Shown: positions 42,668-52,036, numbered from the stretch's first letter. The stretch is 61,244 nt of DNA from Campylobacteraceae bacterium (GCA_012519705.1 JAAYPR010000029.1:1-61244), one strand, 5' to 3'. Program-made: numbers and translations. Notes: a model not told the origin generated them from the sequence alone.

Positions 42668-43481
42668 TTTTTTGTGAAATAAGGGCTGAAATTATATGTA
42701 AAATCACCAAAATAAGCATAAGAACAAGAGCCGAACTATAAGCATTAGTTGAGCTAACGCTTTGATTTAGTAGCATGTGAAGGTGAAAAGGTAGTGCCAT
42801 TATAGGCGATAAAAGTCCGCTTGGACTTGCCATAAAAACAGCTCCTGTCAAAAGAAGCGGCGCAGTCGCTCCGATAGCATAACTTCCAGCTAAAATAAGA
42901 GTTGAGATAATGCTGTTTTTTATAAGCGGCAAGAGCAAATTTAACACCATATAAGTTTTATCAACGCCCAAAGAGTAGCTATCTTTTATAGCGTTTTTAT
43001 CTATCTCTAATATGTTTTTTTCAACACTTAACTCAACAAAGGCAAAAACCATCATAGCTAAAGCTATACTTGCAGTTAGCAGGCTTTTGGGGATATTTAA
43101 ACTAACTATAAAAAACCCATAGACAAAAAGCCCAATAAGGATTGACGGAACTGAGCCGATAGCTCTGATGATGAAATTTAAAGCCGTTTTTATAAACCTA
43201 TTTTTACAATAAACAACTCTATAAATAGCACAACTTATACCTAAAATCCCTGAAATCAGCATGGCTAAAAGCATAAGTAAAAGTGAGCCGATTATCGCAT
43301 CTTTTACTCCGCCTTCTTGTCCTAAAATAAGCCCTTTTGGGTTTGTGGTTAGAAACTCTATGCTTAAATTTGAACGAGATATTATAAAATAAAATAGCGT
43401 AAAAACCACAAACACAACACAAAGTGCTGAAAAATAGGCATAAAATATAATAATAAAATCTTTAAATTTACGCATTTTCAC
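42624..43481 (-). CDS. pstA: Phosphate ABC transporter permease
   Basis: 285 residues, six membrane segments. Typical PstA/PstC loops: AYRAILSLGVDKTYMVLNLLL-like region, written here as DSYSLGVDKTYMVLNLLLP, and IGATAPLLLTGAVFMA. Overlaps pstC by 14 nt and pstB by 44 nt. Lys/Arg-rich first residues could begin at the second or third Met. Confidence 0.88.
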   Translation of the reverse strand: MKMRKFKDFIIIFYAYFSALCVVFVVFTLFYFIISRSNLSIEFLTTNPKGLILGQEGGVKDAIIGSLLLMLLAMLISGILGISCAIYRVVYCKNRFIKTALNFIIRAIGSVPSILIGLFVYGFFIVSLNIPKSLLTASIALAMMVFAFVELSVEKNILEIDKNAIKDSYSLGVDKTYMVLNLLLPLIKNSIISTLILAGSYAIGATAPLLLTGAVFMASPSGLLSPIMALPFHLHMLLNQSVSSTNAYSSALVLMLILVILHIISALISQKIGEKIVKRFIYKKS

Positions 43482-44334
43482 TCTTTTTCGTTTTATTCTC
43501 TAAGATAAAAATGAGTAAATTTAGTAGTGCCACAAAAACAAAAAGCACCAACCCACTTGCTATTAATGCGTAATAGTGCGAACTTCCTACCTCACTCATC
43601 CCCATTTCAAGAGCTATCAAAGATGGTATAGTTTGGGCTTTGGATAAAATATGTGGAAAAAGTGGCGTATTTCCTATAACCATCATCACAGCCATCGTCT
43701 CGCCAACTGCTCTTGAAAAAGCTAAAATAAACCCTGTGATGGTAGCCAAAAAACACTCTTTTATGATGATATTTCTTATAAAAAACCCTCTACTAACCCC
43801 AAGAGAGTCAGAGTCTTTTAAAAACCTATCCTTTGCTAAGTTTACACTTTTTATCATATGAGTTGTAAAAAACGGTAAAATCATAATGCTAAGTATCAAA
43901 CTCCCCGCTAAAACCGACTCTCCAGCCGATAAAGATAGTCCATTTTCAATGAGTTTTACTATGGTAAATAGCCCAAAAAAACCATAAATGATAGATGGAA
44001 TCCCAGCTAGAATTTCAATCATCCAGTTTAAAACTATTTTTAAAACCCCCTTAGCATAAAAGCAGATAAAAAGCGTAGTTCCAAAAGCAAAAAAAGATGA
44101 GATAAAACAAGCCAAAATTGCGATAAAGAAATTTGCTAAAAGTATATAAAAAAGCCCGAAATTTCCGTCCCTTGCGTCCCATTCCGAGCTAAATAAAAAC
44201 TCTAAAATAGAGTGCGTTTTAAAAAAACTAAAAGAGTTCGTTATCAAAAAGCCAACGAAAACTATAAGCATCACCACCGATAAGATGGTAAAAAAATAGA
44301 TAGAAAGTTTAAAACTTTTTCTTGCTGCTCTCAT
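43468..44334 (-). CDS. pstC: Phosphate ABC transporter permease
   Basis: 288 residues, six membrane segments. PstC features: an N-terminal hydrophobic helix, WDARDGNFGLFYI, GIPSIIYGFFGLF, SDSLGVSRGFFIRNIIIKE, and AVGETMAVMMVIGN. It pairs with PstA to form the channel. It follows pstS by 12 nt. Confidence 0.9.
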   Translation of the reverse strand: MRAARKSFKLSIYFFTILSVVMLIVFVGFLITNSFSFFKTHSILEFLFSSEWDARDGNFGLFYILLANFFIAILACFISSFFAFGTTLFICFYAKGVLKIVLNWMIEILAGIPSIIYGFFGLFTIVKLIENGLSLSAGESVLAGSLILSIMILPFFTTHMIKSVNLAKDRFLKDSDSLGVSRGFFIRNIIIKECFLATITGFILAFSRAVGETMAVMMVIGNTPLFPHILSKAQTIPSLIALEMGMSEVGSSHYYALIASGLVLFVFVALLNLLIFILENKTKKSENA

Positions 44335-44346
44335 TGGCTTTTAAGA

Positions 44347-45210
44347 TTATTTTGATGGTAAAAAGCCCATTTCATCTATAGTTTCTTTAGCTTTTTTAGA
44401 AAGAAGCATATCAACTATAACTTGATCTGTTTTGCTAAGTTCCCCGTCTTTTACAACGATTAAAGGACGTGAAACATAGTACGAGCCGTTTTCGATATTT
44501 TCTACACTTGGCTCGATACCATCAACTTTTAACGGAATTAATTTTCCAGCGTTTTGGTTAGCTATACCAAAAGAAGCGTATCCTATGGCGTTTTTGTTTT
44601 CAATTATTTTTGAAACCAAAGCTCCCATTGATGGTGCTTGGATAACGTTTTTACTAACTTTTACATCTTTCATGATATTGTCTTGAAAAACCTCATGAGC
44701 CCCGCCAGCTAAATCTCTAGTAACGATAACAATCTCATCTTTTGGAAGTGAGCTATCTACATCGTTCCAAGTTTTATACTCACCTGAGAAAATTTTAACT
44801 ATCTCATCTTTTGTTAAATTTCCACCTTTTGCTTTGATAACATCGTTTTGTGGATTTACCGCTATGGTTAGAGCGTCCATCCCAAGTAGATAAACTTTTG
44901 GGTCTTTTAGTTTTTCTTTTTCGCTATCTTTTAGCCCTCTTGCTAACATTCCAAAATCAGCAGTATTATCCAAAACCGCCTTAACTCCAGCACCTGAACC
45001 ACCAGATGAGACATAAACTTTTATCTCTTTGTTTGGCAGAGCAGCATCAACTTTATCCCAAGTTTGATACTCTTTGCTAAAATCATCTGAAATTTTAGCA
45101 ACAACTGGGGCAAGCGTAGATGAACCAGCGAAGTTAATTTCAGTTTTTACCTCTGCGTTTGCAAATGAAGCCAACAGTAGCGAAGCTACTACAACTTTAA
45201 GAAATTTCAT
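44347..45210 (-). CDS. pstS: Periplasmic phosphate-binding protein
   Basis: 287 residues. Sec signal (ends at SFANA|E). Mature domain: NFAGSSTLAPVVAKISDDF, VYVSSGGSGAGVKAVL, SLPKDEIVIVTRDLAGGAHE, NAIGYASFGIANQN. This is the PstS-type cluster-D fold that binds phosphate. First gene of pstSCAB. The upstream 130 nt is AT-rich, with a good ribosome site (AAAGGAGAAAAT). I saw no Pho box. Confidence 0.9.
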   Translation of the reverse strand: MKFLKVVVASLLLASFANAEVKTEINFAGSSTLAPVVAKISDDFSKEYQTWDKVDAALPNKEIKVYVSSGGSGAGVKAVLDNTADFGMLARGLKDSEKEKLKDPKVYLLGMDALTIAVNPQNDVIKAKGGNLTKDEIVKIFSGEYKTWNDVDSSLPKDEIVIVTRDLAGGAHEVFQDNIMKDVKVSKNVIQAPSMGALVSKIIENKNAIGYASFGIANQNAGKLIPLKVDGIEPSVENIENGSYYVSRPLIVVKDGELSKTDQVIVDMLLSKKAKETIDEMGFLPSK

Positions 45211-45340
45211 ATTTTCTCCTTTTTAACAATGAATTTGTAAATTTAATAAGCAAAAATTTTATAGTAAATTTTGTTTTGTAATCTCTAAGCCTTAGAGCTA
45301 AAACTGAATTATATCAAAAAATAATGAAATTAAGCAAGTT

Positions 45341-46033
45341 TTAAATTTGAACTATATCATTATATACAGCTCTAAATTTATCGCTTATAATTATATCTTG
45401 ATGAAAATGCCCAAAGTACCACTTTTTAAACTCTACTTTTTTATAAATTTCATCAAGATAAAAGCTAGAAATGTCATTAAATTTCTTTGAACCAAATAGC
45501 TCAACACTGCTCATTATACTATTTGGGCAAGTGTGAGTTACTATGATATCAACTTTGTTATCATGTTTTGCTAAGTTTTGCCAAGCGTTTTGCATATCGC
45601 TTGTCTTTATAGCTTCATCTTCCCACCAGCTTTTGCCAGGCACTCTACTATCTTTATCTATGCTTAATGCCCCACCCATAGTAAAGACTTTGCGTCCGTC
45701 AAGTTCAAAAACTTCACCTCTCATTAAGTGATACACGCTATCGCTTATTTGATGAACTTTACCACCTTTAAACTTGCTAACTTCAAATTTATTAAGCCTA
45801 TCAAAGTTCTCATGATTTCCATCTACAAAAAGAGTTGTGCATTTTAGGTTGTTAAAAAATCTCATCCATTTAAGTTCGTGTTGATTTTCGCCTTTATACC
45901 AGATAAATCCAAAATCCCCAGCAATTATCAAATAGTCATCTTTGGTCAAATTTCCACTTTTTGCTTTAAAGCTCATAAGCTTTTTAACATCATGGTGGTA
46001 TCCGCCATGAGTGTCACCTGTGATAAATAGCAT
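45341..46033 (-). CDS. Calcineurin-like metallophosphoesterase
   Basis: 230 residues. The metal-binding motifs are in order: GDTHGGYHHD, then LIIAGDFGFIW, FVDGNHENFDRL, VTHTCPN and HFHQDI. It hydrolyses a phosphoester, substrate unknown. It has its own ATG at 46033, downstream of the small gene at 46067. Confidence 0.9.
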   Translation of the reverse strand: MLFITGDTHGGYHHDVKKLMSFKAKSGNLTKDDYLIIAGDFGFIWYKGENQHELKWMRFFNNLKCTTLFVDGNHENFDRLNKFEVSKFKGGKVHQISDSVYHLMRGEVFELDGRKVFTMGGALSIDKDSRVPGKSWWEDEAIKTSDMQNAWQNLAKHDNKVDIIVTHTCPNSIMSSVELFGSKKFNDISSFYLDEIYKKVEFKKWYFGHFHQDIIISDKFRAVYNDIVQI

Positions 46034-46066
46034 CTGTTTTCACACTTATAAATTTAGTAAAATTAA

Positions 46067-46363
46067 TTATTTTTTTCTAACTTCCTCAACAAGCTCATTA
46101 AGACTTATTTTACTATCAGAACTATTTACTTTCTCTAGCAAAAGCTCTAAAAACTCTAAGCCCTCCTCATCTGACAAAAGTACTCCTAGATTAAAAACTA
46201 TATGACTAGATTTTTTGCTATCCGCATTTACAAACACAACTTCAGTACTTACAGGCACAAAACCCTTGTCTTTGTAGGTGTTTTGACTAACGGTGTTTAG
46301 TTTGACATTCTCTATTAAGCCAAAATTGATTAGTTCACTGTTTACAAGTTTATACATAGCCAT
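46067..46363 (-). CDS. Conserved small protein, unknown function
   Basis: 98 residues, no signal or membrane helix. Starts MAMYKLVNSELINFG; an even mix of beta and helix, ending in LNELVEEVRKK. It lies 33 nt upstream of the phosphoesterase on the same strand, so may be co-transcribed with it. No family recognised. Confidence 0.6.
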   Translation of the reverse strand: MAMYKLVNSELINFGLIENVKLNTVSQNTYKDKGFVPVSTEVVFVNADSKKSSHIVFNLGVLLSDEEGLEFLELLLEKVNSSDSKISLNELVEEVRKK

Positions 46364-46518
46364 CCCTATCCTTTACACAAGCTACTATTATTTCAAAATG
46401 CAGTGTTCTTTCCAAGAATACTTGGCTATTATACAAAATAAAACTTTAAAAATAGATTGTGTTTAAAAGGTAAAAATTTTATCTAAATTTATTGTATTGA
46501 TTTTATATGAAATTCTAA

Positions 46519-46541
46519 GATAAGAGCCTTAAACTCTTATC
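46519..46541 (-). terminator. Terminator after the Cys-rich feo gene
   Basis: GATAAGAG / CTCTTATC with a 7-nt loop, followed on the minus strand by a T-rich stretch. It lies 13 nt past the stop of the small Cys-rich gene. Confidence 0.65.
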
Positions 46542-46553
46542 CTATTAAGCAAG

Positions 46554-46679
46554 TTATTTATGCTTTTTTAGTTGGCAACCACCAGAGCCGCAATTACTAC
46601 AGCCGCCTGATTTTTTAAATTTAAAGTAAAGATAAGCTCCAGCAAAAGCTGTAACTACTACTAAAAATAGTGCTTCCAT
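46554..46679 (-). CDS. FeoB-associated Cys-rich membrane protein
   Basis: A 41-residue gene that gene finders may miss. It has one hydrophobic helix (EALFLVVVTAFAGAYLYF) then a basic turn and a C-terminal cysteine cluster GGCSNCGSGGCQLKKHK. This is the FeoB-associated Cys-rich membrane protein family, which is found beside feoB in many bacteria and is thought to help ferrous iron uptake, the role being unproven. The ribosome site AGGAGA lies 4 nt before the ATG. A strong hairpin (46695) separates it from the upstream DUF4198 gene. Confidence 0.85.
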   Translation of the reverse strand: MEALFLVVVTAFAGAYLYFKFKKSGGCSNCGSGGCQLKKHK

Positions 46680-46694
46680 TATCTCTCCTTAAAT

Positions 46695-46720
46695 AAATAA
46701 GGGGAAATTTCCCCTTATTT
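46695..46720 (-). terminator. Hairpin between the DUF4198 gene and the Cys-rich gene
   Basis: Perfect 26-bp palindrome with arms AAATAAGGGGAAA / TTTCCCCTTATTT; it includes the stop codon of the DUF4198 gene (46715-46717). Because the next gene starts 15 nt later, it may act as an attenuator that sets lower expression of the small gene. Confidence 0.75.
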
Positions 46721-47533
46721 CATCTCTTTAGCCTGAACCCAGATAACTGCGTCTTGACTTAACTCTTTGCCATCAAACTCATCATCACTTCCAACTCCAA
46801 GAGCTGCAAATCCCCACCATCCAGCTTTTGGTATGCCAAATGTAAACTCACCGTCTTTGTTTGCCTTGATAGTTAGAGTTACAAAGCTATCTTGTGGAGC
46901 TGTTGTTTTAGCTTTTTTGTCCATTTTGTTAGCTTTTACATCAACATCGTAGTTTAGATACTCAACTTCTATCTCAGCGTATGGAACTGGTTTGCCTTCG
47001 CTTTTTACAATGCCTGTAAATGTGCTTCCAGCCCAAATCGAGTATGGTTTTGTAAGTGGAACTATTTCAGCTTTTAAGCCAAGTTCTGCGTCCCAGTCAG
47101 TTGGTGCTCCAGCTACGTTTACAACCACTTTTGTGATTTGTTGGATGTAAGCGTCTTCGTTTGCTTCATAGTAAGGTGCTGGAACTGCTACTAAGACGTG
47201 GTCTCCCATTCTTTGAGCTTTGTAGTTAGTTTCATAGCCTTTGCCTTCGTTTGAGTTGCCTTTGAAAACCATATTTTTAAGTTCAGGTTTTAAGTCAGTT
47301 TTTTTCTCTTTATGAATGGCATAAAACTCCTCTATCTCTCTTATACTGCCGTCTGCTTGAAGTCCCATATCCATAGTATGTTCATCAGCATATGGGTGGT
47401 TGAAAACTAGCTTTACAGGGATGGTTGCACCTTTTTCTAAAGCACTTTCTGGTGTGTAAACCATTTGAAAATGTCCAAAAGCTGAACTTGCTAAAACTCC
47501 CGCTGCGATTGTTGAAATAATAATCTTTCTCAA
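46715..47533 (-). CDS. Secreted DUF4198 protein of the feo operon
   Basis: 272 residues with a Sec signal; cleavage is predicted as ASSAFG|HFQMVY, so the mature N-terminus is His. Beta-rich body with FNHPYADEHTMDMG (His, Asp and Met ligands), and no Cys. It resembles the DUF4198 (NikK-like) family and the paralogue at 29976. It follows a 99-residue secreted gene and feoB, all on one strand. It may bind or buffer metal in the periplasm for FeoB, as inferred from location. Confidence 0.8.
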   Translation of the reverse strand: MRKIIISTIAAGVLASSAFGHFQMVYTPESALEKGATIPVKLVFNHPYADEHTMDMGLQADGSIREIEEFYAIHKEKKTDLKPELKNMVFKGNSNEGKGYETNYKAQRMGDHVLVAVPAPYYEANEDAYIQQITKVVVNVAGAPTDWDAELGLKAEIVPLTKPYSIWAGSTFTGIVKSEGKPVPYAEIEVEYLNYDVDVKANKMDKKAKTTAPQDSFVTLTIKANKDGEFTFGIPKAGWWGFAALGVGSDDEFDGKELSQDAVIWVQAKEMK

Positions 47534-47658
47534 TTTATATCCTTTTTTTAAATTTATTTTTTTACTTATTAACTTAATTTTACTACTTAAAATCTGACAT
47601 CAAATTTAGCTACTTAGCTAAGCAAACTAAATTTGACATCCTAGATATCTAAGCAAAT

Positions 47659-47958
47659 TTACTCAGCTATATCTGAACTTTTGATCGTAACGCTATGTCC
47701 TTCACCACCATCTAAAATAGCTTGATACTCGCCTTCTGGTTTATCAAAAGTCACTTCGCTATTATCATCAAATTTCTCATCGACCAAAACTTTTCCGTTT
47801 TGTTCTACTCTAAACTTAACTCCCTTTGCACTCGAACCATCGCTAAATCCACCTTCGCAAGTAACAGTCCCATCTCCGTTGTCAAAGCAACCCATTAAAG
47901 CTGTGTGTGCAAAACTTGAACTTAAAGCTAATGCTAAAACTAATGAAATTTTCTTCAT
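47659..47958 (-). CDS. Small secreted protein downstream of feoB
   Basis: 99 residues. A Sec signal MKKISLVLALALSSSFA is predicted to be cut before HTALMGCFDNGDGT, so it also begins with His. The mature domain is ~80 residues, beta-sandwich-like with one Cys pair (Cys of LMGC and VTCEGG) and ends in YQAILDGGEGHSVTIKSSDI. It resembles the small NikL-type proteins that accompany nickel importers. It starts 10 nt after feoB, so is in the feo operon. Function unknown. Confidence 0.7.
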   Translation of the reverse strand: MKKISLVLALALSSSFAHTALMGCFDNGDGTVTCEGGFSDGSSAKGVKFRVEQNGKVLVDEKFDDNSEVTFDKPEGEYQAILDGGEGHSVTIKSSDIAE

Positions 47959-47968
47959 ATTTTCTCCT

Positions 47969-50416
47969 TTAATTTATTATTTTATTTTTACTTAATCCAC
48001 CATGCCAGTTTCTTCTCTTTTCAGGAAGAAATCCTAGCAGTAAAGCTACTCCAACCGTTGTGAAGTAGTAAACACTCATAGCCACAAACCCGCTTGCTCC
48101 AAAGAACGCCCCTAGACTAAAGACAGTTGCTGAAACTATCATCCCAAGAGCAAATGGTGAAAGCATCGCTAGTAGCATAAATTTCCAGCTATTTGACTGA
48201 AGCTTTACAACAACCATCGCTGCTATACAAGGTGGCGATAAAAGCATAAAGATTATAATCGCAACAGCGTGTAGTGGTGTATATCCACTTCCCTCTCTTA
48301 CCATCTCTTCAGGTCTTTGGCTTTTGCCTGTCTCATAGATACTTCCAACAGTTGCAACCGCCGACTCTCTAGCTGCAAATGAAGCTAAAAAAGCAACGTT
48401 TATCTTCCAGTCAAACCCAGCATACTGAGTAACCGGCTCTAGTGCTTTTCCAGCTCTTCCAAGAAGAGACTTTTCAATCTTTATGTTTTTTTGCTCTCTT
48501 AAAATCCTATTTCTCTCATTTGAGAGTTTTCTAAGAGCTCTATTTATAGTCGTTGCATCTTTGTCGCCCTGAGGTCTAAGAATGGTAAATATCAGCTTAT
48601 CTTCTGCTTCAAATTTCTCATCCACGCCCTTAGCACCAGCCATTTTTTTAGCTCTATATGCATCATAAGCGTTTAGTAGTTTTGAAACCTCAGCCCTCTC
48701 ATCAAAACTTTCATAATAAATGCTCTCTTTTATACTTTTATCAAAATCTTGAAGTGCGATGCTCTCCTGACTATCAAATTTAGCTTTATCCTCTTTACCA
48801 AGCCCAGGAAACTGAAGCAGAGCAAAAAGTATAACCGCAACCGCTAAAACAACGGTTACAACCTTTTTGATATAAACCCAAACTCTCTCCAACGCTCTTC
48901 CAAAAACTCCTCTTATAGTTGGGACGTGATAAGTTGGAAGCTCCATTATAAAAGGTGCCGTTTCTCTAGTTTTAAGCACTGTTGATGTTAAAATTTTAGC
49001 TAGTATCATCGCTGTAAAGATAGTCACAGTTGAGATATAAAACATCATTATCCCTATTTGAGTAGGGAAAAATGCACCTAAAAGCAAGGTATAAAACGGT
49101 ACTTTTGATAAACAGTTCATCAAAGGAACTGTAAAAATGGTCGCTAACCTAGCCCTATCATCAGCTATTCCCTTAGTTGACATAAGTCCAGGAACTGCAC
49201 ATCCACCAACAAATGCCCCGCCTAAAACAAGTGGCAAGGTGCTTTGCCCATGAAGTCCAAATTTCTTAAACACTCTATCTAAGATAAACGCCATTCTAGG
49301 CATATATCCAACGTCTTCTAAAATCGCAATCAACGCAAATAGTATAAAAAATATCGGCAAATAGTTTAAAAGGGCGTTCATGCTATTTACTATCCAAACC
49401 GCAAAGTCTGAAATCAAAGATGTGTTTATGATATCAGGTGCTGGGGTTATGTCCACAACAAAGTTTTTAATACTTGCAAGAATTGGCCAAGTATAGTTGG
49501 TGATAGCATAGCCCTGAACTATAGCAAGCTCGTAAATAGCGACTATTATCAAAAACAGTATCGGAAACGATAACCATCTGTTTAGTACTATTTTATCGAT
49601 TTTATCAGTTAAAGTAAGAGTTTCTTTTTTTGTCTCTTTTAGGCATTTTGATGTCACAAGCTCGGCAGAGTCGTACCGAAAAGCTGCTAAAAAACTTTCT
49701 ATATTTTTATTATACTTTTCTTTAAATTTAGCTCTTTCTTTCTCAACTTCATTTTTAAATTTCTCATCATTTAAAAACTCAAAAACAACACTATCGCCTT
49801 CTAATGCCTTTATACTAAGCCATCTTTTTGAGACATTAAAATCAGCGGTTATTTTGCTCTCTAGGCTTTCTATGCTCTCCTCAAGCTCTTCATAGTTTAT
49901 CCTAAACTCTTCATACTCATATTTTTTATTTGCGATGTTATAAATCGCTTCTAGAATTTCATCTTTTCCTATCTTTTTCTTCCCGCTTGCAAAGATGACA
50001 GGGCATCCTAACATTTTAGAAAGCTCATCTTTATCTATAACCATGCCTCTATTTTCGGCAACATCTATCATATTTAAAACAACGATAGTTGGAGTGCCTA
50101 TCTCTAAAAGCTGAAATGTAAGATATAGGTTTCTTTTTAAATTTGAAGCATCTATGATGTTCATTATGATGTCTGGATTTTCTTGTAAAACAGCCTTTTT
50201 AGCCACTTTTTCTTCCAAAGAGTAAGAGCTAAATGAGTAAGTCCCTGGTAAATCCACCATCTCAATATCTAGTTCTTTATATGAGAAAAATCCTGACTTT
50301 TTATCAACAGTTACACCTGGATAGTTGGCAACGTGCTGGCGGATGCCACTTAGCATATTAAAAATCGTTGATTTTCCAGAGTTTGGCTGTCCGGCAACGG
50401 CTATTTTTACATTCAT
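47969..50416 (-). CDS. feoB: Ferrous iron transport protein B
   Basis: 815 residues, slightly long. N-terminal G domain: G1 AGQPNSGKSTIFNML, switch ANYPGVTVDKKSG, G3 DLPGTYSFSS, G4 NMIDVAE. Then a helical GDI region and a C-terminal membrane domain with ~8-10 helices, including the Cys-containing gate motif GGAFVGGCAVPGLMSTKG, and MNCLSKVPFYTLL. A charged insertion (~555-650, EYESFDERAEVSK) lies in the membrane domain, common in this lineage. It imports Fe2+. It overlaps feoA by 4 nt. Confidence 0.96.
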   Translation of the reverse strand: MNVKIAVAGQPNSGKSTIFNMLSGIRQHVANYPGVTVDKKSGFFSYKELDIEMVDLPGTYSFSSYSLEEKVAKKAVLQENPDIIMNIIDASNLKRNLYLTFQLLEIGTPTIVVLNMIDVAENRGMVIDKDELSKMLGCPVIFASGKKKIGKDEILEAIYNIANKKYEYEEFRINYEELEESIESLESKITADFNVSKRWLSIKALEGDSVVFEFLNDEKFKNEVEKERAKFKEKYNKNIESFLAAFRYDSAELVTSKCLKETKKETLTLTDKIDKIVLNRWLSFPILFLIIVAIYELAIVQGYAITNYTWPILASIKNFVVDITPAPDIINTSLISDFAVWIVNSMNALLNYLPIFFILFALIAILEDVGYMPRMAFILDRVFKKFGLHGQSTLPLVLGGAFVGGCAVPGLMSTKGIADDRARLATIFTVPLMNCLSKVPFYTLLLGAFFPTQIGIMMFYISTVTIFTAMILAKILTSTVLKTRETAPFIMELPTYHVPTIRGVFGRALERVWVYIKKVVTVVLAVAVILFALLQFPGLGKEDKAKFDSQESIALQDFDKSIKESIYYESFDERAEVSKLLNAYDAYRAKKMAGAKGVDEKFEAEDKLIFTILRPQGDKDATTINRALRKLSNERNRILREQKNIKIEKSLLGRAGKALEPVTQYAGFDWKINVAFLASFAARESAVATVGSIYETGKSQRPEEMVREGSGYTPLHAVAIIIFMLLSPPCIAAMVVVKLQSNSWKFMLLAMLSPFALGMIVSATVFSLGAFFGASGFVAMSVYYFTTVGVALLLGFLPEKRRNWHGGLSKNKIIN

Positions 50417-50643
50417 ACTTCTTCAACCTCTATAAGCCTTGCTTCGCTTCCTCTTAAGGTTATCAAATAGTTGTGTATTTTTAACTCGATTGGGTCATTT
50501 AACGGTGCTCTTCTTACAACCTCTGTCGTAACTCCGTTTACAAAGCCCATATCAAGAAGTTTATAAAACACTTTTCCTTCAGCGTTTATATTTACAATTT
50601 TATATTTTTTACCTTTTTTACCGTCAAACAAGCTCATTTTCAT
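50413..50643 (-). CDS. feoA: Ferrous iron transport protein A
   Basis: 76 residues forming an SH3-like domain: KYKIVNINAEGKVFYKLLDMGF, then VVRRAPLNDPIELKIHNYLITLRGSEARLIEVEE. FeoA helps FeoB at the cytoplasmic side. First gene of the operon feoA-feoB-small protein-DUF4198-Cys-rich protein. Confidence 0.92.
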   Translation of the reverse strand: MKMSLFDGKKGKKYKIVNINAEGKVFYKLLDMGFVNGVTTEVVRRAPLNDPIELKIHNYLITLRGSEARLIEVEEV

Positions 50644-50677
50644 ATCCTAAATTATATATTGTATAAATTAAACTCTA

Positions 50678-50698
50678 TTTTGATATTTATAATCAAAA
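50678..50698 (-). promoter_or_regulatory. Candidate Fur-type dyad upstream of feoA
   Basis: TTTTGAT (50678-50684) and ATCAAAA (50692-50698) are a perfect 7-bp inverted repeat with a 7-nt AT spacer, 34 nt upstream of the feoA ATG. Shape and site suit iron (Fur) control, but the sequence is not a standard Fur box. The rest of the 50644-50995 gap has no gene or other strong signal. Confidence 0.4.
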
Positions 50699-50995
50699 AT
50701 CTTAGCGAAATTATAACCTTATAAATCTTAAAATTTACTAAAGTTTTATAATTATTTAAATATTTGGGAAATATTCGGTTTTTTACTTTTCAGTGGTGAC
50801 ACCTTTTATCATCATGTAAATTCAAACGATTAGAATGTTTTTAAGCTAAATAAAAATAATTTGATGAAGTGAAATTTGGGAGATTATCCAAATCTACTAA
50901 TAAATCTATACTGCAATTTTTTACTAAATTTAATAAAAAGTATATTTTTTACCTATTAATTGTCTTGTGTTGCTCTGTTAAATTTAAACAACTTA

Positions 50996-52036
50996 CTATT
51001 GCTCTCTTTTTATTGCTCTTAATTGATTCATAACTGTATCTCCATATGGAGTTAATGTCCAATATGTTTTTTTATCCGATACTGCTCTTTTTTTATCACT
51101 TTGAACCATTAAACCGAGTGCCCTAAGCTGTACTTTTATAGTCTGATAGTCATCTTCGTTTATTTCAAAAGATTTAATTTTATATCCTTTTAACTCTTTA
51201 TTATTTTTTAAAGTCTCTATGCATAATTTCTTAATAAGCCTATTGAGAGTTTCTCTCATCTGCCACTCATCCATTTCACTTATCAGAAGAGGGGCAATTT
51301 GAGCAAAAATATCATTCCAAGTTGTATTTACAGAACTATTCAAATAAGAATCATAAAAAGTTGTTCCATCATTTAATTTACAAATATACTTTAAAGTTAC
51401 CTCATCATCCCCTTTAGCTAAATTTTCACTTCCCTTTGGTGCTTTTGTTTTTGCATCTTCGAGTTGTTGTTTTAGTCTCTCAATCTCTCTTTTAAGCTCA
51501 AGGATTTCGATAGAGCTATCTTTTTCAGGCACTAAATTGCCCTTGACCCATCCAATGGCGGGATGTGATTTTTGAAGTTTTATAAAACTTCTACTAACAA
51601 CAGAACCAAGATCTACCGCATCTTTCCAGTATTTACACATCTTTTTTTGAACAAGTTCTTTAAATTCTTCAAGTTTATTTGAGGTTTCAGGGTTTAGCTC
51701 ACTTTTGTTTTTTGGAAGCGAATCTGGGTCTTCATGTAAAAAAGCTATAATTGGCTTTCCTGTTTCAAGTGCATATCTATACTCTTTTTCAGTATAGCTG
51801 ATTCCCTCACTACTTAAGCTCCCATATCTTCCGCCGATAATTACGATATAGTAATCACAATCATCAATTACTTGTTTTATCAAAGTCCATTGGTCATCAT
51901 CGGTTGAAGGGAAAAACTCCATACTTGCAGGAAAACAGTCAAGCTCTAAAAGTGCTTTTATAACCTCTTGTCTTTCATCTTTTAAGTCTGTATATGTTGA
52001 ACTAACAAAAACTTGATATTTTTTATCTATATTCAT
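50996..52036 (-). CDS. DUF4062-domain protein of the restriction operon
   Basis: 346 residues. The N-terminal ~120 residues are a DUF4062 (TIR-like flavodoxin fold) domain: YQVFVSSTYTDLKDERQEVI, then DDCDYYIVIIGGRYGSLS and SYTEKEYRYALETGKPIIAFLH. A coiled coil (EILELKREIERLKQQLEDAK) follows. The C-terminal ~120 residues look like a winged helix. DUF4062 is common in NTPase (STAND) immune proteins, where it acts as an effector or sensor, but no ATPase module is present here. It overlaps the S gene by 14 nt, so it is made with the restriction enzyme. Confidence 0.8.
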   Translation of the reverse strand: MNIDKKYQVFVSSTYTDLKDERQEVIKALLELDCFPASMEFFPSTDDDQWTLIKQVIDDCDYYIVIIGGRYGSLSSEGISYTEKEYRYALETGKPIIAFLHEDPDSLPKNKSELNPETSNKLEEFKELVQKKMCKYWKDAVDLGSVVSRSFIKLQKSHPAIGWVKGNLVPEKDSSIEILELKREIERLKQQLEDAKTKAPKGSENLAKGDDEVTLKYICKLNDGTTFYDSYLNSSVNTTWNDIFAQIAPLLISEMDEWQMRETLNRLIKKLCIETLKNNKELKGYKIKSFEINEDDYQTIKVQLRALGLMVQSDKKRAVSDKKTYWTLTPYGDTVMNQLRAIKREQ

